Source: Pyrenophora tritici-repentis (taxonomy: Eukaryota; Ascomycota; Dothideomycetes; Pleosporales; Pleosporaceae). Taken from it: DNA of 64,000 nucleotides. Below, in pieces: positions 1-10,576 of this stretch. Each line of letters begins with the position of its first letter. Positions within the stretch are counted from its first letter, which is position 1. The DNA lies in the NCBI RefSeq assembly GCF_003171515.1, contig NC_089394.1:2170001-2234000 (forward strand), given 5' to 3'. A program made the translations under genes and the position numbers. The notes below the pieces were generated by a model. It ran no database searches and was not told the origin of the DNA. It saw only the letters and a program-made list of their open reading frames with translations.

Positions 1-895
1 CCATCTCCACCTGACTTGGCAAGAACAACATCCTGAGGGTGTAGCCATTGTGAAACCTGTGCCAGAACACACGACGGCACTCATGTATGAAGCGACCGAC
101 ATCGCCCGCAATCTGACCCAGTGTCCGACTTCGCCAATGCCTAAGACGTGTCCGCCCAATCGGCCAAAGTGCAAGCCATGCGACGCCAACAAAGCGATGA
201 AGTTGCACGTGTTTCCGGAGTTTGTCAACTCGACAAAGTTCTTCAGTATCGGAACTGTTCCGCATCCTTACACTCTTACTTCGCTGCACTATACACGTGA
301 CATGCTGGACAGCACCTTTCTTCGCCGGAACACCAAGCGCGATCTCTGGATCATGCAATTGACCGACAAGTCGATTCCAACTGACCATACCGAAGAATAT
401 CGCGTGCTCAAGTTCAAGGAACTTGTAGCAGCAGCCCCTGCGCACACGTTATGGTTGACAGCGGAGCGCATAACTCAAGAAGATTTGGACTGGATCTTCG
501 GGTTTGGGCTACCTCAAACTGCCTCATCCACCAAAGAACCCAGCTCACCGAGCAAGGAGTCTGAACTTATCATTTTCCCACGCCCAGCGCCCCCGAAGCC
601 CATCCAAGGTATCGATGTACCAGACGAAAAATGGATCGAAAAGGAAGAGGAGCGTCTGAAGAAGGCTCGCGATGCGATCAAGAGCAAGGACAGGAATATG
701 AAGAAGGTTGTCGAAGCAGTAGAACAGTGGAATCTGGCAGATACGGAAGCTTGGAGGTTTTCCAGGGCGTACTCAGCAAGAAGAAGGCAAGAGCGGTTGA
801 AGTGGGAGGAGGAAGAAGCCAAGTATGCGGGCAGTGAGAAGAAGGCTGGTGTTAGACCTGGTGAGGGCAGGGGGAGATGGGCGGACAAGAGGTAG
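1..895 (+). CDS. Conserved ascomycete protein, 5'-truncated, function unknown
   Basis: The reading frame is open from base 2 of the window to the TAG at 893-895, so the gene begins outside it. About 297 residues are visible. The visible part starts with a segment containing WQEQHPEGVAIV, followed by a Cys/Pro-rich stretch (CPTSPMPKTCPPNRPKCKPC, from about residue 40). A globular region follows with WIMQLTDK and LWLTAERITQEDLDWIFGF. After a Pro/Ser linker comes a strongly charged, probably coiled-coil C-terminus ending in a Trp/Arg-rich helix (WNLADTEAWRFSRAYSARRR). The order of LDWIFGF, a proline-rich linker and an EAWRF helix is familiar from uncharacterised filamentous-fungal proteins; I know no function. 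No membrane segment is visible in this part. Confidence 0.75.
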   Translation, partial: HLHLTWQEQHPEGVAIVKPVPEHTTALMYEATDIARNLTQCPTSPMPKTCPPNRPKCKPCDANKAMKLHVFPEFVNSTKFFSIGTVPHPYTLTSLHYTRDMLDSTFLRRNTKRDLWIMQLTDKSIPTDHTEEYRVLKFKELVAAAPAHTLWLTAERITQEDLDWIFGFGLPQTASSTKEPSSPSKESELIIFPRPAPPKPIQGIDVPDEKWIEKEEERLKKARDAIKSKDRNMKKVVEAVEQWNLADTEAWRFSRAYSARRRQERLKWEEEEAKYAGSEKKAGVRPGEGRGRWADKR

Positions 896-1465
896 TCGAT
901 GCGCCTGACTTTGTATATTGCAGGGTGTTTTGGAGTTGGCTAGACATTCAGTGGCGCTCTTGGTTAAGCTAGCACAGCTTTGTATATGATCATTTCACAA
1001 CAACGTAAAAGTTCAAAGTGGCTTGCCCTAGGCTATGTACACTATGTTGCATGCAAGGACCCCCTATAGCGATATCGGCTATCAGGGTACCTGGCTGTGG
1101 CACGATCCCGTCTCCACCAAAATCTTAGTCTTTCCCCATCTGATATGAAGAATGACTACAATCGACCAAGAATCTTTCAGCGACAGGTACAAAAAGAAAG
1201 TCAACGGCATGTAAAAGGCCCGACGAGGTTGGACGGTCGGTTCGCATTGTTAGGGACAGGCTGTTGTGGGGCCGGGTGCATGGGCATGAACCGACGGCCC
1301 AGAGACCGAGGGCATGCCGGCAATTCATCACGTTGCAGACGGCTGTCGCGGATTATCTAGAAGCACAAGGAGTACTTCATCTTACCTCGGTCGCACATTT
1401 CTGTTGTTGTTACTCCGTTCTCATTACGTTCATATACCCGGTTTGGAAAGAAAGAAGCTCTCATC
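896..1465. other. Intergenic region, 3' of the truncated gene and 5' of the acyl-CoA synthetase gene
   Basis: No coding region is supported. Short open frames at 1097-1360 and 1264-1479 have no recognisable composition or domain and overlap each other. The segment should hold the terminator of the left gene and the promoter of the right one; no clear TATA box was seen. Confidence 0.5.
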
Positions 1466-3635
1466 ATGGATCTAGGTGATTTAGGTACGTGTTTCTGGGA
1501 GGTCGACATCAGCCATGGCGCGCTTATGTGCTGGCAACCTCACTATTTCCCTACACGCCCGACATCGATCATCTGAGCTAACGAGGTGTAGCTGTGCCTG
1601 TAGCAGGCGCAATCGCAGGTGTTAGTGCCGCAGCCGCTTATATCGACGCCAAATACCACATCTCCAAAGACATACGAGGCATTCGCGGCGCCAAAGCAGC
1701 GCAACGCGCCATCGAGAAGAATGGTCCGTATAAGTCATCTACACCGCAACTTTCATTCGCTGACAATATGACAGCACAAGGCAAAGGCCTTTCCCTATGG
1801 TATCAGTTCGAAGCCCAAGTCCAACGTCTGCCCTCGACCGAAGAGTGCATCTGGTCCCGCACCGGCTGCTACACCTGGGCCGAAACCTACGCCAACGCCT
1901 GTCGATATGGCCAATATCTCCACCAGAACGGCGTTGAGCCCGGCCAGCTTTTTGCCATGTACATGATGAACCGACCCGAGTTCATGTTCACACATCTGGG
2001 CAGCTGGAGTATAGGAAGCGCGCCGGCATGGATCAACTACAACTTGGCAGGCGATGCGCTGGTACATTGCTTGAAAGTGAGCGGTGCCAAGGTTCTGGTG
2101 GTAGATGAGGACACAGACTGCAGGGCCAGGATTGAGGCGGTGAGGGAGAGACTGGAGAATGATCTGGGTATCAAGATTCTGGTGCTCGACGACCAGCTAA
2201 AGGGAGAGATCTCAAGGACAGAACCCAAGCGGCCTGAGAATGAATTGAGGGCAGGTGTAAAGCCAAACTTCCCCCTCTTCCTATTCTACACAAGGTCAGT
2301 TATATCCAATTCAGATATTGAGAGCCTTGGACTAACTTTGGCAGTGGCACAACCGGGCACCCGAAAGCCTGTCCGTTCCCGACGATAAGAGCTGCTGGCT
2401 TAACAGGCCGCGTGGGTGGTATGGGACTAAAGGTTGGGCCTAATGGGGATAGATGGTATGTTTGCATGCCTTTGTACCACGGCACCGGAGGTACGACAGC
2501 GCTCGTTTGCATGATCGCCGGTATCACCCTCTGCATCGGCACCAAGTTTTCCACATCAAAATTCTGGATCGACGTATGCGACTCAAGATCTACCGCCATG
2601 GTGTACGTTGGAGAGACTGCTCGATATCTCCTCAACGCCCCACCCAGCGACCTCGACCGCAAGCACAACGTCCGATGCATGTTTGGAAACGGCCTCCGTC
2701 CCGATGTGTGGCAGCGCTTTGTTGATCGTTTCGGCATCAAGTTAGTCGGCGAGTTTTTCAACAGTACTGAGGGTGTCATGGCTCTCTTCAACCCCTCTAG
2801 CGGACCCTTCACAGCGACCTCGGTAGGGCACCAAGGTCTCATTGACCGTTGGCGTTTTCGCAACACCTATGTTCCGGTCGAAGTCGACATGGTAACAGGT
2901 GATCTCCTCCGCGACCCCAAGACCGGCTTCTGCAAACGCAAGTCGTACGAGGAAGGCAGTGAGATCCTTGTCCAGATGCCAAGTGAGGATGCTTTCGTCG
3001 GCTACTGGAACAACCCAGAAGCTACTCAGAGTCGTTTCGAGCGCAATGTCTTCCAGAAGGGTGATCTCTGGTACCGTACTGGTGACGCTCTCCGTCGTGA
3101 CGCCGATGGCAGATGGTTCTTCATGGACCGATTGGGCGACACTTTCCGCTGGAAGTCTGAGAACGTAAGCACAGCAGAAGTCAGCGAAGCCCTCGGCTCC
3201 TTCCCCGGCATCCAAGAAGCAAACGTTTATGGCGTAGAAGTGCCAGGTCACGACGGTCGAGCGGGATGTGCAGCCATCTACATCGACCCTGCACACCGAG
3301 ACTCTTTCAACTTCAACGCCTTGCTCGCACACGCAAAGCAGAAGCTGCCCAAGTATGCAGTGCCTGTGTTTTTGAGGGTACAAAAGGCAGTGACTACCAT
3401 GCACAACAACAAACAGAACAAGGTCCCGCTCAGGAACGATGGCATCGATCTCAGGAAGCTTATGGAGCGCGCAGACAAAGAGGCAGCTGAGAAGGGCGTA
3501 GAGGCAGAATATGATACCATGTACTGGCATCCCGCTGGGCTTGGTGTTGGCAAGGGAAGGGCGGATGGAGACAGCTATGTTTTGTACACAATGGAGGATT
3601 GGGATACGCTCAAGGGCAGTGCTGCTAAGCTATAA
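1466..3635 (+). CDS. FAT1: Very-long-chain acyl-CoA synthetase / fatty acid transporter (FAT1/FATP family)
   Basis: Exons are 1466-1484, 1592-2294 and 2345-3635, giving 670 residues, the usual size for fungal Fat1. The first exon is only 19 nt (MDLGDL plus one base). It joins at GTACGT/GTGTAG, with a GCTAAC branch point at 1577-1582. The second intron (50 bp) falls inside the AMP-binding P-loop, and splicing restores FYTSGTTGHPK (Ser241 split). Further family marks are MPLYHGTGG at about 282-290 and the FATP/VLACS motif from about residue 483 (WYRTGD...DRLGDTFRWKSENVS). Family members activate long and very-long-chain fatty acids to CoA thioesters at the ER, lipid droplets or peroxisomes, and some aid uptake. 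The N-terminus (AVPVAGAIAGVSAAAAYIDA) is hydrophobic enough for a membrane anchor. Chain-length preference cannot be read from sequence. Confidence 0.93.
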
Positions 3636-4253
3636 GCTTTGTTTCCTTCTTTTTTTTCCTTTGATGAGCTTGGAGTTCTAGCTAGCAGCGTTTCTTACTT
3701 TGCAATCAACTACTTATATGCATCCCCCTCCTGGACCTGGCCGTGACGACTCTGGATAACCCTGGACCATACGAATGACTAAAAGAGTTGGGACGCTGTC
3801 TGTTATCACTTTTCTTGCATGGATCCGGCACTTGTACCATCCTAGGAGCCATCGAGTACATGTGTCTCCAGATCTTGTGTTATGAGTACTAGCATTGTGG
3901 GACAATACATCACTCTATGGAGGCTCCGTATGTTGTTGACCGCAATTTGCCAAATGCCATTGTGGCGACTAACGTACTTGAAGTACTCGAACGTAGTCCA
4001 GGTGACTAGCGTACTTGAACGTAGTCCAGGCAACAGGAAGAAAAATCCATGTACGAATGCGGCCATAGGACGCTAGCAGTTGCGCGTTTGCTCTCCAGCT
4101 CCACGCTGACTCCGACTCCGCGTGCACCTGCCTCGACCTTGTACTCGCCACACTATAAAATAGGTGTACTGCTACAAGTTCACATCAAATTCCTTGCAAC
4201 TACGACACCTTCTCTTCAAGTGTAGCGCAACACCATCGACGACATCCGCAGTC
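3636..4253. promoter_or_regulatory. Intergenic promoter region of the dynamin-like gene
   Basis: A TATA-like box, TATAAAA at 4154-4160, lies about 95 bp before the dynamin ATG and is the clearest core-promoter signal in the window. An imperfect direct repeat lies at 3967-4030 (see separate entry). The first part should hold the terminator of the acyl-CoA synthetase gene; a T-rich run is at 3648-3660. Confidence 0.5.
3967..4030. repeat. Imperfect tandem direct repeat upstream of the dynamin-like gene
   Basis: Two copies share GACTAxCGTACTTGAA and end in CGTAGTCCAGG, at 3967-4002 and 4004-4030. The first copy carries an extra nested GTACTTGAA/GTACTCGAA unit of 9 bp. They sit 120-190 bp before the TATA-like box, so they could be binding sites or simply a local duplication. 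Confidence 0.6.
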
Positions 4254-6676
4254 ATGTCGGACTCCTCTGACTCTACGTCCTCGTCCTCTGGTGACTCTTC
4301 TGACTACGACTCCTCTGACTACGACTCCTCTGACTGCGATGGTGCAGACGGTATCGTACCCATGAGTATCGATCCCGATGCTGTCACCACAGGCTCCCTC
4401 CAGGCGCTTCAGTCGGCGGATGAGCGCAAGGTGATGGACATCGTCGACAAGCTCCGGCGCACTGGCTTGAGTGGTGTCGTGGAGCTACCACAGCTCATTG
4501 TATGCGGCGATCAGTCCTCTGGCAAGAGTTCCGTTCTGGAGGCAATCACTGAGATCCCATTTCCTCGCAAAGAGAATCTGTGCACGAGATTCGCTACTGA
4601 GGTAATACCGAACAGATATACAGCTTGGATGTAAGCCTAACAAGGTATAGATCATTCTGCGTCGCTCCACTGAATCTACGAGTACTGTCACCATCACCCC
4701 CGACAAGTTGCGTCCACAGTCTGAACATGTGAAGCTCAAGGGTTTCACAAAATCGATAACCGACTTTAGTCAGCTTCCAGATGTTATTGAAGAGGCGACC
4801 CTAGCAATGGGCTTAGGGGCTGTAGGTGGCACAAACTCAAGGGCATTTAGTCGTGATGTCTTATCGATTGAGATCACTGGTCCGAATCGACCGCAGCTGT
4901 TAGTATAGCAATCAGACCCGTAGTTAACAGCATGCTGACTTGTCTAGTACCCTTGTTGATCTGCCTGGTCTCATCCACGCAACCAACAAGGCCCAAACCG
5001 GAGCCGACAAGAAACTTATCCTCAAACTCGTCAACCAGTACATGAAGAACCCTCGCACTATCATCCTGGCTGTAGTCAGCGCAAAGAACGACTATGCCAA
5101 CCAGATCATTCTCGATCACTGTCGCAAGATCGATAAACAGGGCCGCCGTACTATGGGAATCATTACCAAGCCTGACTTCCTTCGCGAAGGTACCGACAAC
5201 GAGTTGAGTTGGATTGAGCTTGCGCAAAACAAGGATATCTATCTGGAGAGTGGCTGGCACATGCTGAAGAACCGTGCCGATTGCCAGATGGACTTCTCGT
5301 TCGAGCAGCGCAACCAAGATGAGGACCTGTTCTTCAGTCAAGGACGTTATGCCGATCTACCTCGCGAGTGTGTCGGTATCAGCTCCTTGCGCGAGCGCCT
5401 CAGCAAGGTGTTGCTTACCCACTTAATCAAGGAATTGCCCTCGCTCAAAGCTGAGATGGTGGACAAGCTACAAGCTACAGTCGTTGAGATCGAGAAGCTA
5501 GGCGAGAAGCGCAACACAATTCCAGAGCAGCGCATGGCCCTCATGAGGATCAGCATGAAAATGAACGACATCCTAAAGTCTGCTGCAAAGGGCCACTACG
5601 AGTCTGAATTCTTTGGACCCATCAGCACGGACGCCAATGTAGATTCTACCGAAAACATTCGTCGCTTTCGAGCTGTGATTCAACATCTCAACATGGCCTT
5701 TGCAAACGACATGCGCTTAAGAGGTCACAAGTTCGCCATTGGAGCTGGTCCAAGCGATGACAAGAAAGATATTGAAGAAGATGCGAAAGCTGCGAAGGAG
5801 CTCGCGGGACAGAAAGGGGGTGACACGTCGTCTTTTCTTCCTGTACCCAAGCATCTGACGCGTAATGAGGCTGTCGGCTGGGTGAAGAAGACACTTGAGC
5901 GATCTCGCGGATTCGAATTGCCTGGAACATTCCAGCCAATGCTGATCTCCCAGCTATTCTGGGAGCAGTCTGGACCGTGGGAACAGATTGCCTATCAGCA
6001 TATTGCCAAAGTCGCCCAGGCATGCAAAGATTTTGTCGCTGCTGTTCTCGGTGCCACAGCCCCTGCTGAATTTCAAGAGCCTCTTAACAACATCAACATC
6101 GACAAAGCTCTCAGCAACTCATTGGCCGACGCAAAGACAGAACTGAACAAGCTTCTTCAGGACAAGGCCCGTCATCCCAGCACATACAACCACTACTTCA
6201 CGACCACGATCCAGCAGACCAGACAGCGCAAGTACCAGAGCATGAACAAGGCTGCTAGCACGGCTTCACAGGGAACTTACATCAATCGATTCAGCGAGCA
6301 CGTTGCATATGTTGATCCTGGATTACTCGTTGAACAAATGAACAAAGCTCTTGAGGCTGACATGGACGTCTTCTCCAGCCAGGAAGCACTCGACACAGAG
6401 CGTGCATACTACAAAGACGAGCTGAAGTACTTCGTCAACGCCGTCGCCAAGGCCGTCATTGAGCGTCACCTCGTTGCGCCTCTCCCTGATATTATCGTCT
6501 CGCCGTTGGCTGTCACAAAGATGACTGACAAGCAGATTGAGTCCGTTGCTGCTGAGCCGCCTCAGGTTACGCAGCAGAGGGCTCATCTCGAGTGGAAGAG
6601 GGCCATGTTGGAGAAGGGTATGGATACCTTCAGGGTGGCCACTGGTGGGCTCAAGCGTAAGCGCGAGAGTGTCTAA
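4254..6676 (+). CDS. Dynamin superfamily GTPase, Mx-like fungal type
   Basis: Exons are 4254-4601, 4651-4898 and 4948-6676 (774 residues; introns of 49 bp each). I chose the ATG at 4254 because it follows the TATA-like box and opens a low-complexity acidic Ser/Asp tract. The GTPase domain shows G1 GDQSSGKSS (85-93), G3 DLPGL (203-207, restored by splicing) and G4 TKPD (272-275). A long helical stalk follows. Near the C-terminus come an effector-domain-like segment (YYKDELKYFVNAVAKAVIERHL) and a basic end (LKRKRESV). No PH or transmembrane domain is seen, so it resembles the soluble Mx-like dynamins that are numerous and uncharacterised in filamentous fungi. It is not Vps1, Dnm1 or Mgm1. The N-terminus contains a DSSDYDSSDYDSSDCD repeat coded by a short DNA tandem repeat at about 4295-4340. 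Role in the cell is unknown. Confidence 0.88.
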
Positions 6677-7364
6677 CTTTCGCTGCTCAAGGTTGTCTGT
6701 CACAGTACTGAATACCGCGAAACGCCGTTGGTACAACGCTGTGCATAGCCTATAGAGACGCCGGATGAGCGATGTCAACATTGACCATTGAGAGAGACTC
6801 GAAGAGACTCGTAAAGACTTAAGGCACTAAAATTTACTTGCCTTTACATATCCTGCCCATCACTGTGAATCTTGCATCGTGACCTCCAATCCATTGAACC
6901 TACACTAGAAATAACGCTAACAGCCTTGCAAATGCCGAAAACCCTCTTACCCCGATTTTATGCATCATGCATTATTGATAACAAGCAGCTTGCATAAAAT
7001 TATATCATGCACACTATCATATATCTACTATACGCAAACTACCAGGAAAAAATCAGGCGCCACCAAGATAAGCGAACATACCAAATCCTGTCCTATACGC
7101 GGCATCCTACCGTACTATAGTATGGTATCAGTATGTATGTACTCTGCTGGTACGTACGCACACCGCTTCTTCCAGCCTCGGCCGAAGTTTCCCCTCACTC
7201 CCAATAATCAATCCTATCTAAACGATTTTTTTTTCAATTACCCCACTTGTGTTCCCCACCCCGCCGCCTGACCTTTGATAACGCTGGATTACTATGCCGC
7301 TGGACTAATCGCTAAATGATTGTGGATATATTTTATAGAGACAAACTATCTTCCATCAAAACAG
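6677..7364. other. AT-rich intergenic region before the tRNA
   Basis: No protein gene is supported. The sequence is richer in A+T than the flanking genes and has short homopolymer runs (for example T at about 7228-7235). It includes the 3' end of the dynamin-like gene. Confidence 0.5.
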
Positions 7365-7450
7365 GGCTCGGTGGTGTAGTTGGTTATCACGTCAGTCTAA
7401 CAACCTGTTAGGCACACTGAAGGTCCCGAGTTCAAACCTCGGCTGAGTCA
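7365..7450 (+). tRNA. tRNA-Val (anticodon AAC) with a 12-nt intron
   Basis: The sequence folds as a full cloverleaf. The acceptor stem GGCTCGG pairs with CTGAGTC, with two G-U pairs and discriminator A73. The D arm is GTGTAGTTGGTTATCAC. The anticodon stem TCAGT/ACTGA encloses loop CTAACA. The T arm is CCGAG-TTCAAAC-CTCGG. The anticodon AAC is read from the loop. Twelve bases (ACCTGTTAGGCA) are inserted after position 37, the canonical site of nuclear tRNA introns. CCA is not encoded, as expected for a eukaryotic nuclear gene. Length is 86 nt with the intron. Confidence 0.93.
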
Positions 7451-8482
7451 TAAGCCGGAGCTCGACATGAGTTCCATTTCTTTTTTGCTGTTTTATTAAA
7501 ATAACACATATGCATACAACAAGGGAAGGAAGACATTATGGCACATCTCCGCTTTTTTTTTGTCAAACAGGTGGGTTAAGGCCTAAGCTGTGATGGTAAG
7601 CAAGCTGTAACAATTTAATATTGCAATCATCAGCTGTACCGGCTTAGTCGCAAATCAATCTAATTTGTTCATAAGCAGATGAGGCGTACGACAAGCCCCC
7701 CAAGCAAGCACGCCCGTCAGCACAGTATCTGTCAGGAGGATTGATTTCCAAGCAGTGGTGAAACCAACAAGTGATTATCATCATCATCATCATCATACGA
7801 TCGATCGATCGGAGATGAATGTAACATGCACTATAAATCACGATCAACACATAAGCAAATCAAAACAAGACACAGCCATTATGTATCATCAACATCTACT
7901 TACTACCTACTACCAGACCTCACTAGCTAACCTACACCATACCGCGTTGTACACAGCTATGAGCACCGTAGCATAAATGTACATTTTCACACGCGCGCAC
8001 ACTCCCTCTCCAAATCAAGGACGCGGACGTGTTGCGCGCGTGTGCGCGAGCAAGCTAACTAGCTGAAACTCCTTCTTAATTCCAGTTAAGAACCATGCCA
8101 AATGCCAAAAAGGTATATTTGCCAACACACCTTTCCGCTCAAAACCGAGAGCTTTCGCCTTAGGTAGCAGTAGAATTATAAAACGCCAGTTGGTAGTAGT
8201 ACTAGTAGTGGATAAACGCCAAAAGTAAACCCAAATAGGTATACCAGAGCTTGAAGCAGCAGCAGCAGCAGCAAAATGACATGGGAAATAGACGCCCCGT
8301 GCGTTCAAAGACACTAGGAAAATACACAGGTGGCGTTGTTCGGAGTTGATGTAGGAAATATACACAGGCGTGTAGAAGTGTGGTTGGGTGGATATTTGAA
8401 AAGGTAAAAACCGAAGCGATAGTATTCCTCCTCTTTCTTTATTCTTTAGCCTTCTTTTGGACTTTTTTGGTGGGCTTCGTCA
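7451..8482. other. Intergenic region between tRNA-Val and the cyclin gene, with microsatellites
   Basis: No gene is supported. The T run directly after the tRNA (about 7479-7495, interrupted) could act as the RNA polymerase III terminator. Simple repeats are a CAT/ATC run at about 7771-7796, GATC repeats at about 7799-7811, a GCGCGTGTGCGCG segment near 8035-8048 and AGC repeats near 8253-8273. The right end should hold the 3' UTR of the minus-strand cyclin. Confidence 0.5.
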
Positions 8483-10576
8483 TTATAAGATACCGGCCCA
8501 CATGCCAGGTCCATGTGGACGATAGGCCTGCGCAGCTTCGGTGCTACAGCAGGACCTCTTCTTGCCAAAGTCTTTCTGGATGGGAAGACGCGAGCAAGTA
8601 GGAGCAGTGTTCTTCGGGGACTGCAGCCCTTTGGGTTCACTGCCTGAGAGGATGAATGACTGTGCAACCGACCGATCAGGGAGCACAGCTGTTTGACCAC
8701 GAAGGTCAAACGCAGAGCGGGTGGTATGCAGTAGGTGGCGCACGTTCTGATGGAGTTCGACCGATGACCTTCCACGCTTGCGACTTGCAGGAGCGACGAA
8801 CGCAGGGCTCTTGACCTTGGCTGGTGAGGTATCCGAATCACTGATGTGAAAGCTATCCAGATCAGGCGAAGACATGGGCTCGCTCGGGGCATACTCGTAC
8901 TGCTCTTTGCACTTTGACAATGCAGGATACGGCAGTCTTGCGTTGCGGCAGGTCGCCAATCGAGCCAACTTGGCCTGACTTTGGTTTGGCGCCCAACCCG
9001 CAGACGAAACTGACGAGATCGACGAGGCACGCGAAGAGCGAGAGTTGTCTGAGATCATTGACTCTGGAGAGGATGACAATGATGAGTTGGAAGGAGCTAG
9101 CGAAGGTCGTCGGCTCGGGAAGTGGTAAGCCTCCAGGCCGGTCCTCATGCTTGGGTTGAACTGGTCTACACAGGTGCGCGCCAATGACGAGCACTGTGCC
9201 TGTTGCATTGCTGAAGTCATCGACGTGCGTCGCGACGATCCAAAGGCCATAGCACTCGCTGCAGGAGTGTTGCTAGCCATGGATTGAGGCGTCAAGGATG
9301 GCGTAGGCAAGGCACCCAAGCGAGCGAGAGACGGCAAAGACGGAGTGCGGATAAGATCTGGTTTAGGCTCCAAAAAACGAGGCACTTGATAAAGAGCTGG
9401 GGTTGGCGTGCTCTCTTTCGATCCATAGCTGATAGGCGATGGGTAGCAGTAAGGCGACGCGTTTAGTTGTGGACGCGGTGGCGCACGGATAGGAGTAGCA
9501 GGGCCTTTGGGAGCCAACTCGACGATATCCAAATCAGGTGTCAACATCGGGATAACGTCTTTCCAAGTGTTAGGAATGGAAGCGCCGGGGGATGGAGGTG
9601 GAAGTGTAGGTGTGTGTTGAAGGACAACCTCCTGCCACTTCTCCCAAATGGAGTCTACAATGTGTAGCTTCCAGTTCACAGCTTCGAGGAAGGCCATCTC
9701 GTTGGTGTTGATCTCGCAAACCTTGAGGCCAGAGATCTTGCTCCATGCGCGAGCCGAGTAATTGCGGTCCTGCAGATACTTTGACGCGAGGATAAGCGCG
9801 GCTAGGAACATACGGCGACCACATTGCAGGGCGCGAAGAGACATGTCCTCGGGCTGTGACATGGTGAAGTCATGCTTTGGTAGGTGAGGCTTGATCAGGA
9901 TCAAGTAGTACAGCGCAACTTGCAGTGTCGAGTAGCTGGTGCGAGATCGTCGGAGAGTCTCTTGAATGAACATGCGGAGAGGAAGTACCCCACGGCCAGA
10001 AGCATTCTCACAACGGCTCTTGGGCTCAGACAACTGCCAGATGACTTCGACCATTTGAGTAGCGGAATCTTGAAGAGAAAATTGATCAGCGGGGAACCTT
10101 GGTCCTGTGCAAAGTGTGTACTAACCGACGAGGCAATCGACGAAGTTGACCTTTCGATCGGACTGCCGTACCAGCTGGGGTGGTGCGCGTTGATTGATGG
10201 TCGATGTCGATCGCCTGGGATTCTGTCGCTGCTCGATTGGCGCCAAAAACTCTGTGCGTAGGGAAGGTAACCTTTCCTGTGCAAGTTCTCGGCATGCTGC
10301 TGGTCGATATTGAGGGTAAGTGCTAACTCGGCTGATGGGTTGGAAAGCAGACAGGTTTGCTGGGTCGACGGTAGATGTCGGTGCAACCTGATTGCGACTC
10401 CATTCTTCAGAGTCCCAGTTAGAGTGAGATGATGTGGAGCTTGCGCTGGACGCTTGTGAGGCGGCGTCGGAGAATACAGATGAAGTGGAAGAAGAGGCGG
10501 AAGATGAAAGGGGGGCGGCGTATGGATGAGTTTCCGGCAAGTAGCCGTTCTTGGGAAGAGGGATATCAAGGCTCAT
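8483..10576 (-). CDS. Pho85-type (Pcl-like) cyclin, G1/S class
   Basis: Exons on the minus strand are 10576-10126 and 10068-8483 (678 residues; 57-bp intron with GTTAGT donor). Splicing joins VNFVDCLV to DSATQMVEVIW inside the cyclin fold. The N-terminal 130 residues are Ser-rich and disordered. The cyclin box covers about 140-265, with GVLPLRMFIQETLRRSRTSY, ALILASKYLQDRNYSARAW and INTNEMAFLEAVNWKL, which mark the Pcl1/2/Pas1-like group. Such cyclins bind a Pho85-type CDK and act in G1 or nutrient and polarity control. The C-terminal 400 residues are Pro/Ser-rich with many possible phosphosites, usual in unstable regulators. It stands alone, preceded by a very long non-coding 5' region. The exact orthologue (Pcl1, Pcl5 or Pas1) cannot be settled here. 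Confidence 0.88.

Noticed and set aside
7771..7811. CAT/GATC simple repeats considered as a CRISPR-like or regulatory array
   Set aside because: Plain microsatellites without spacers; the genome is eukaryotic.
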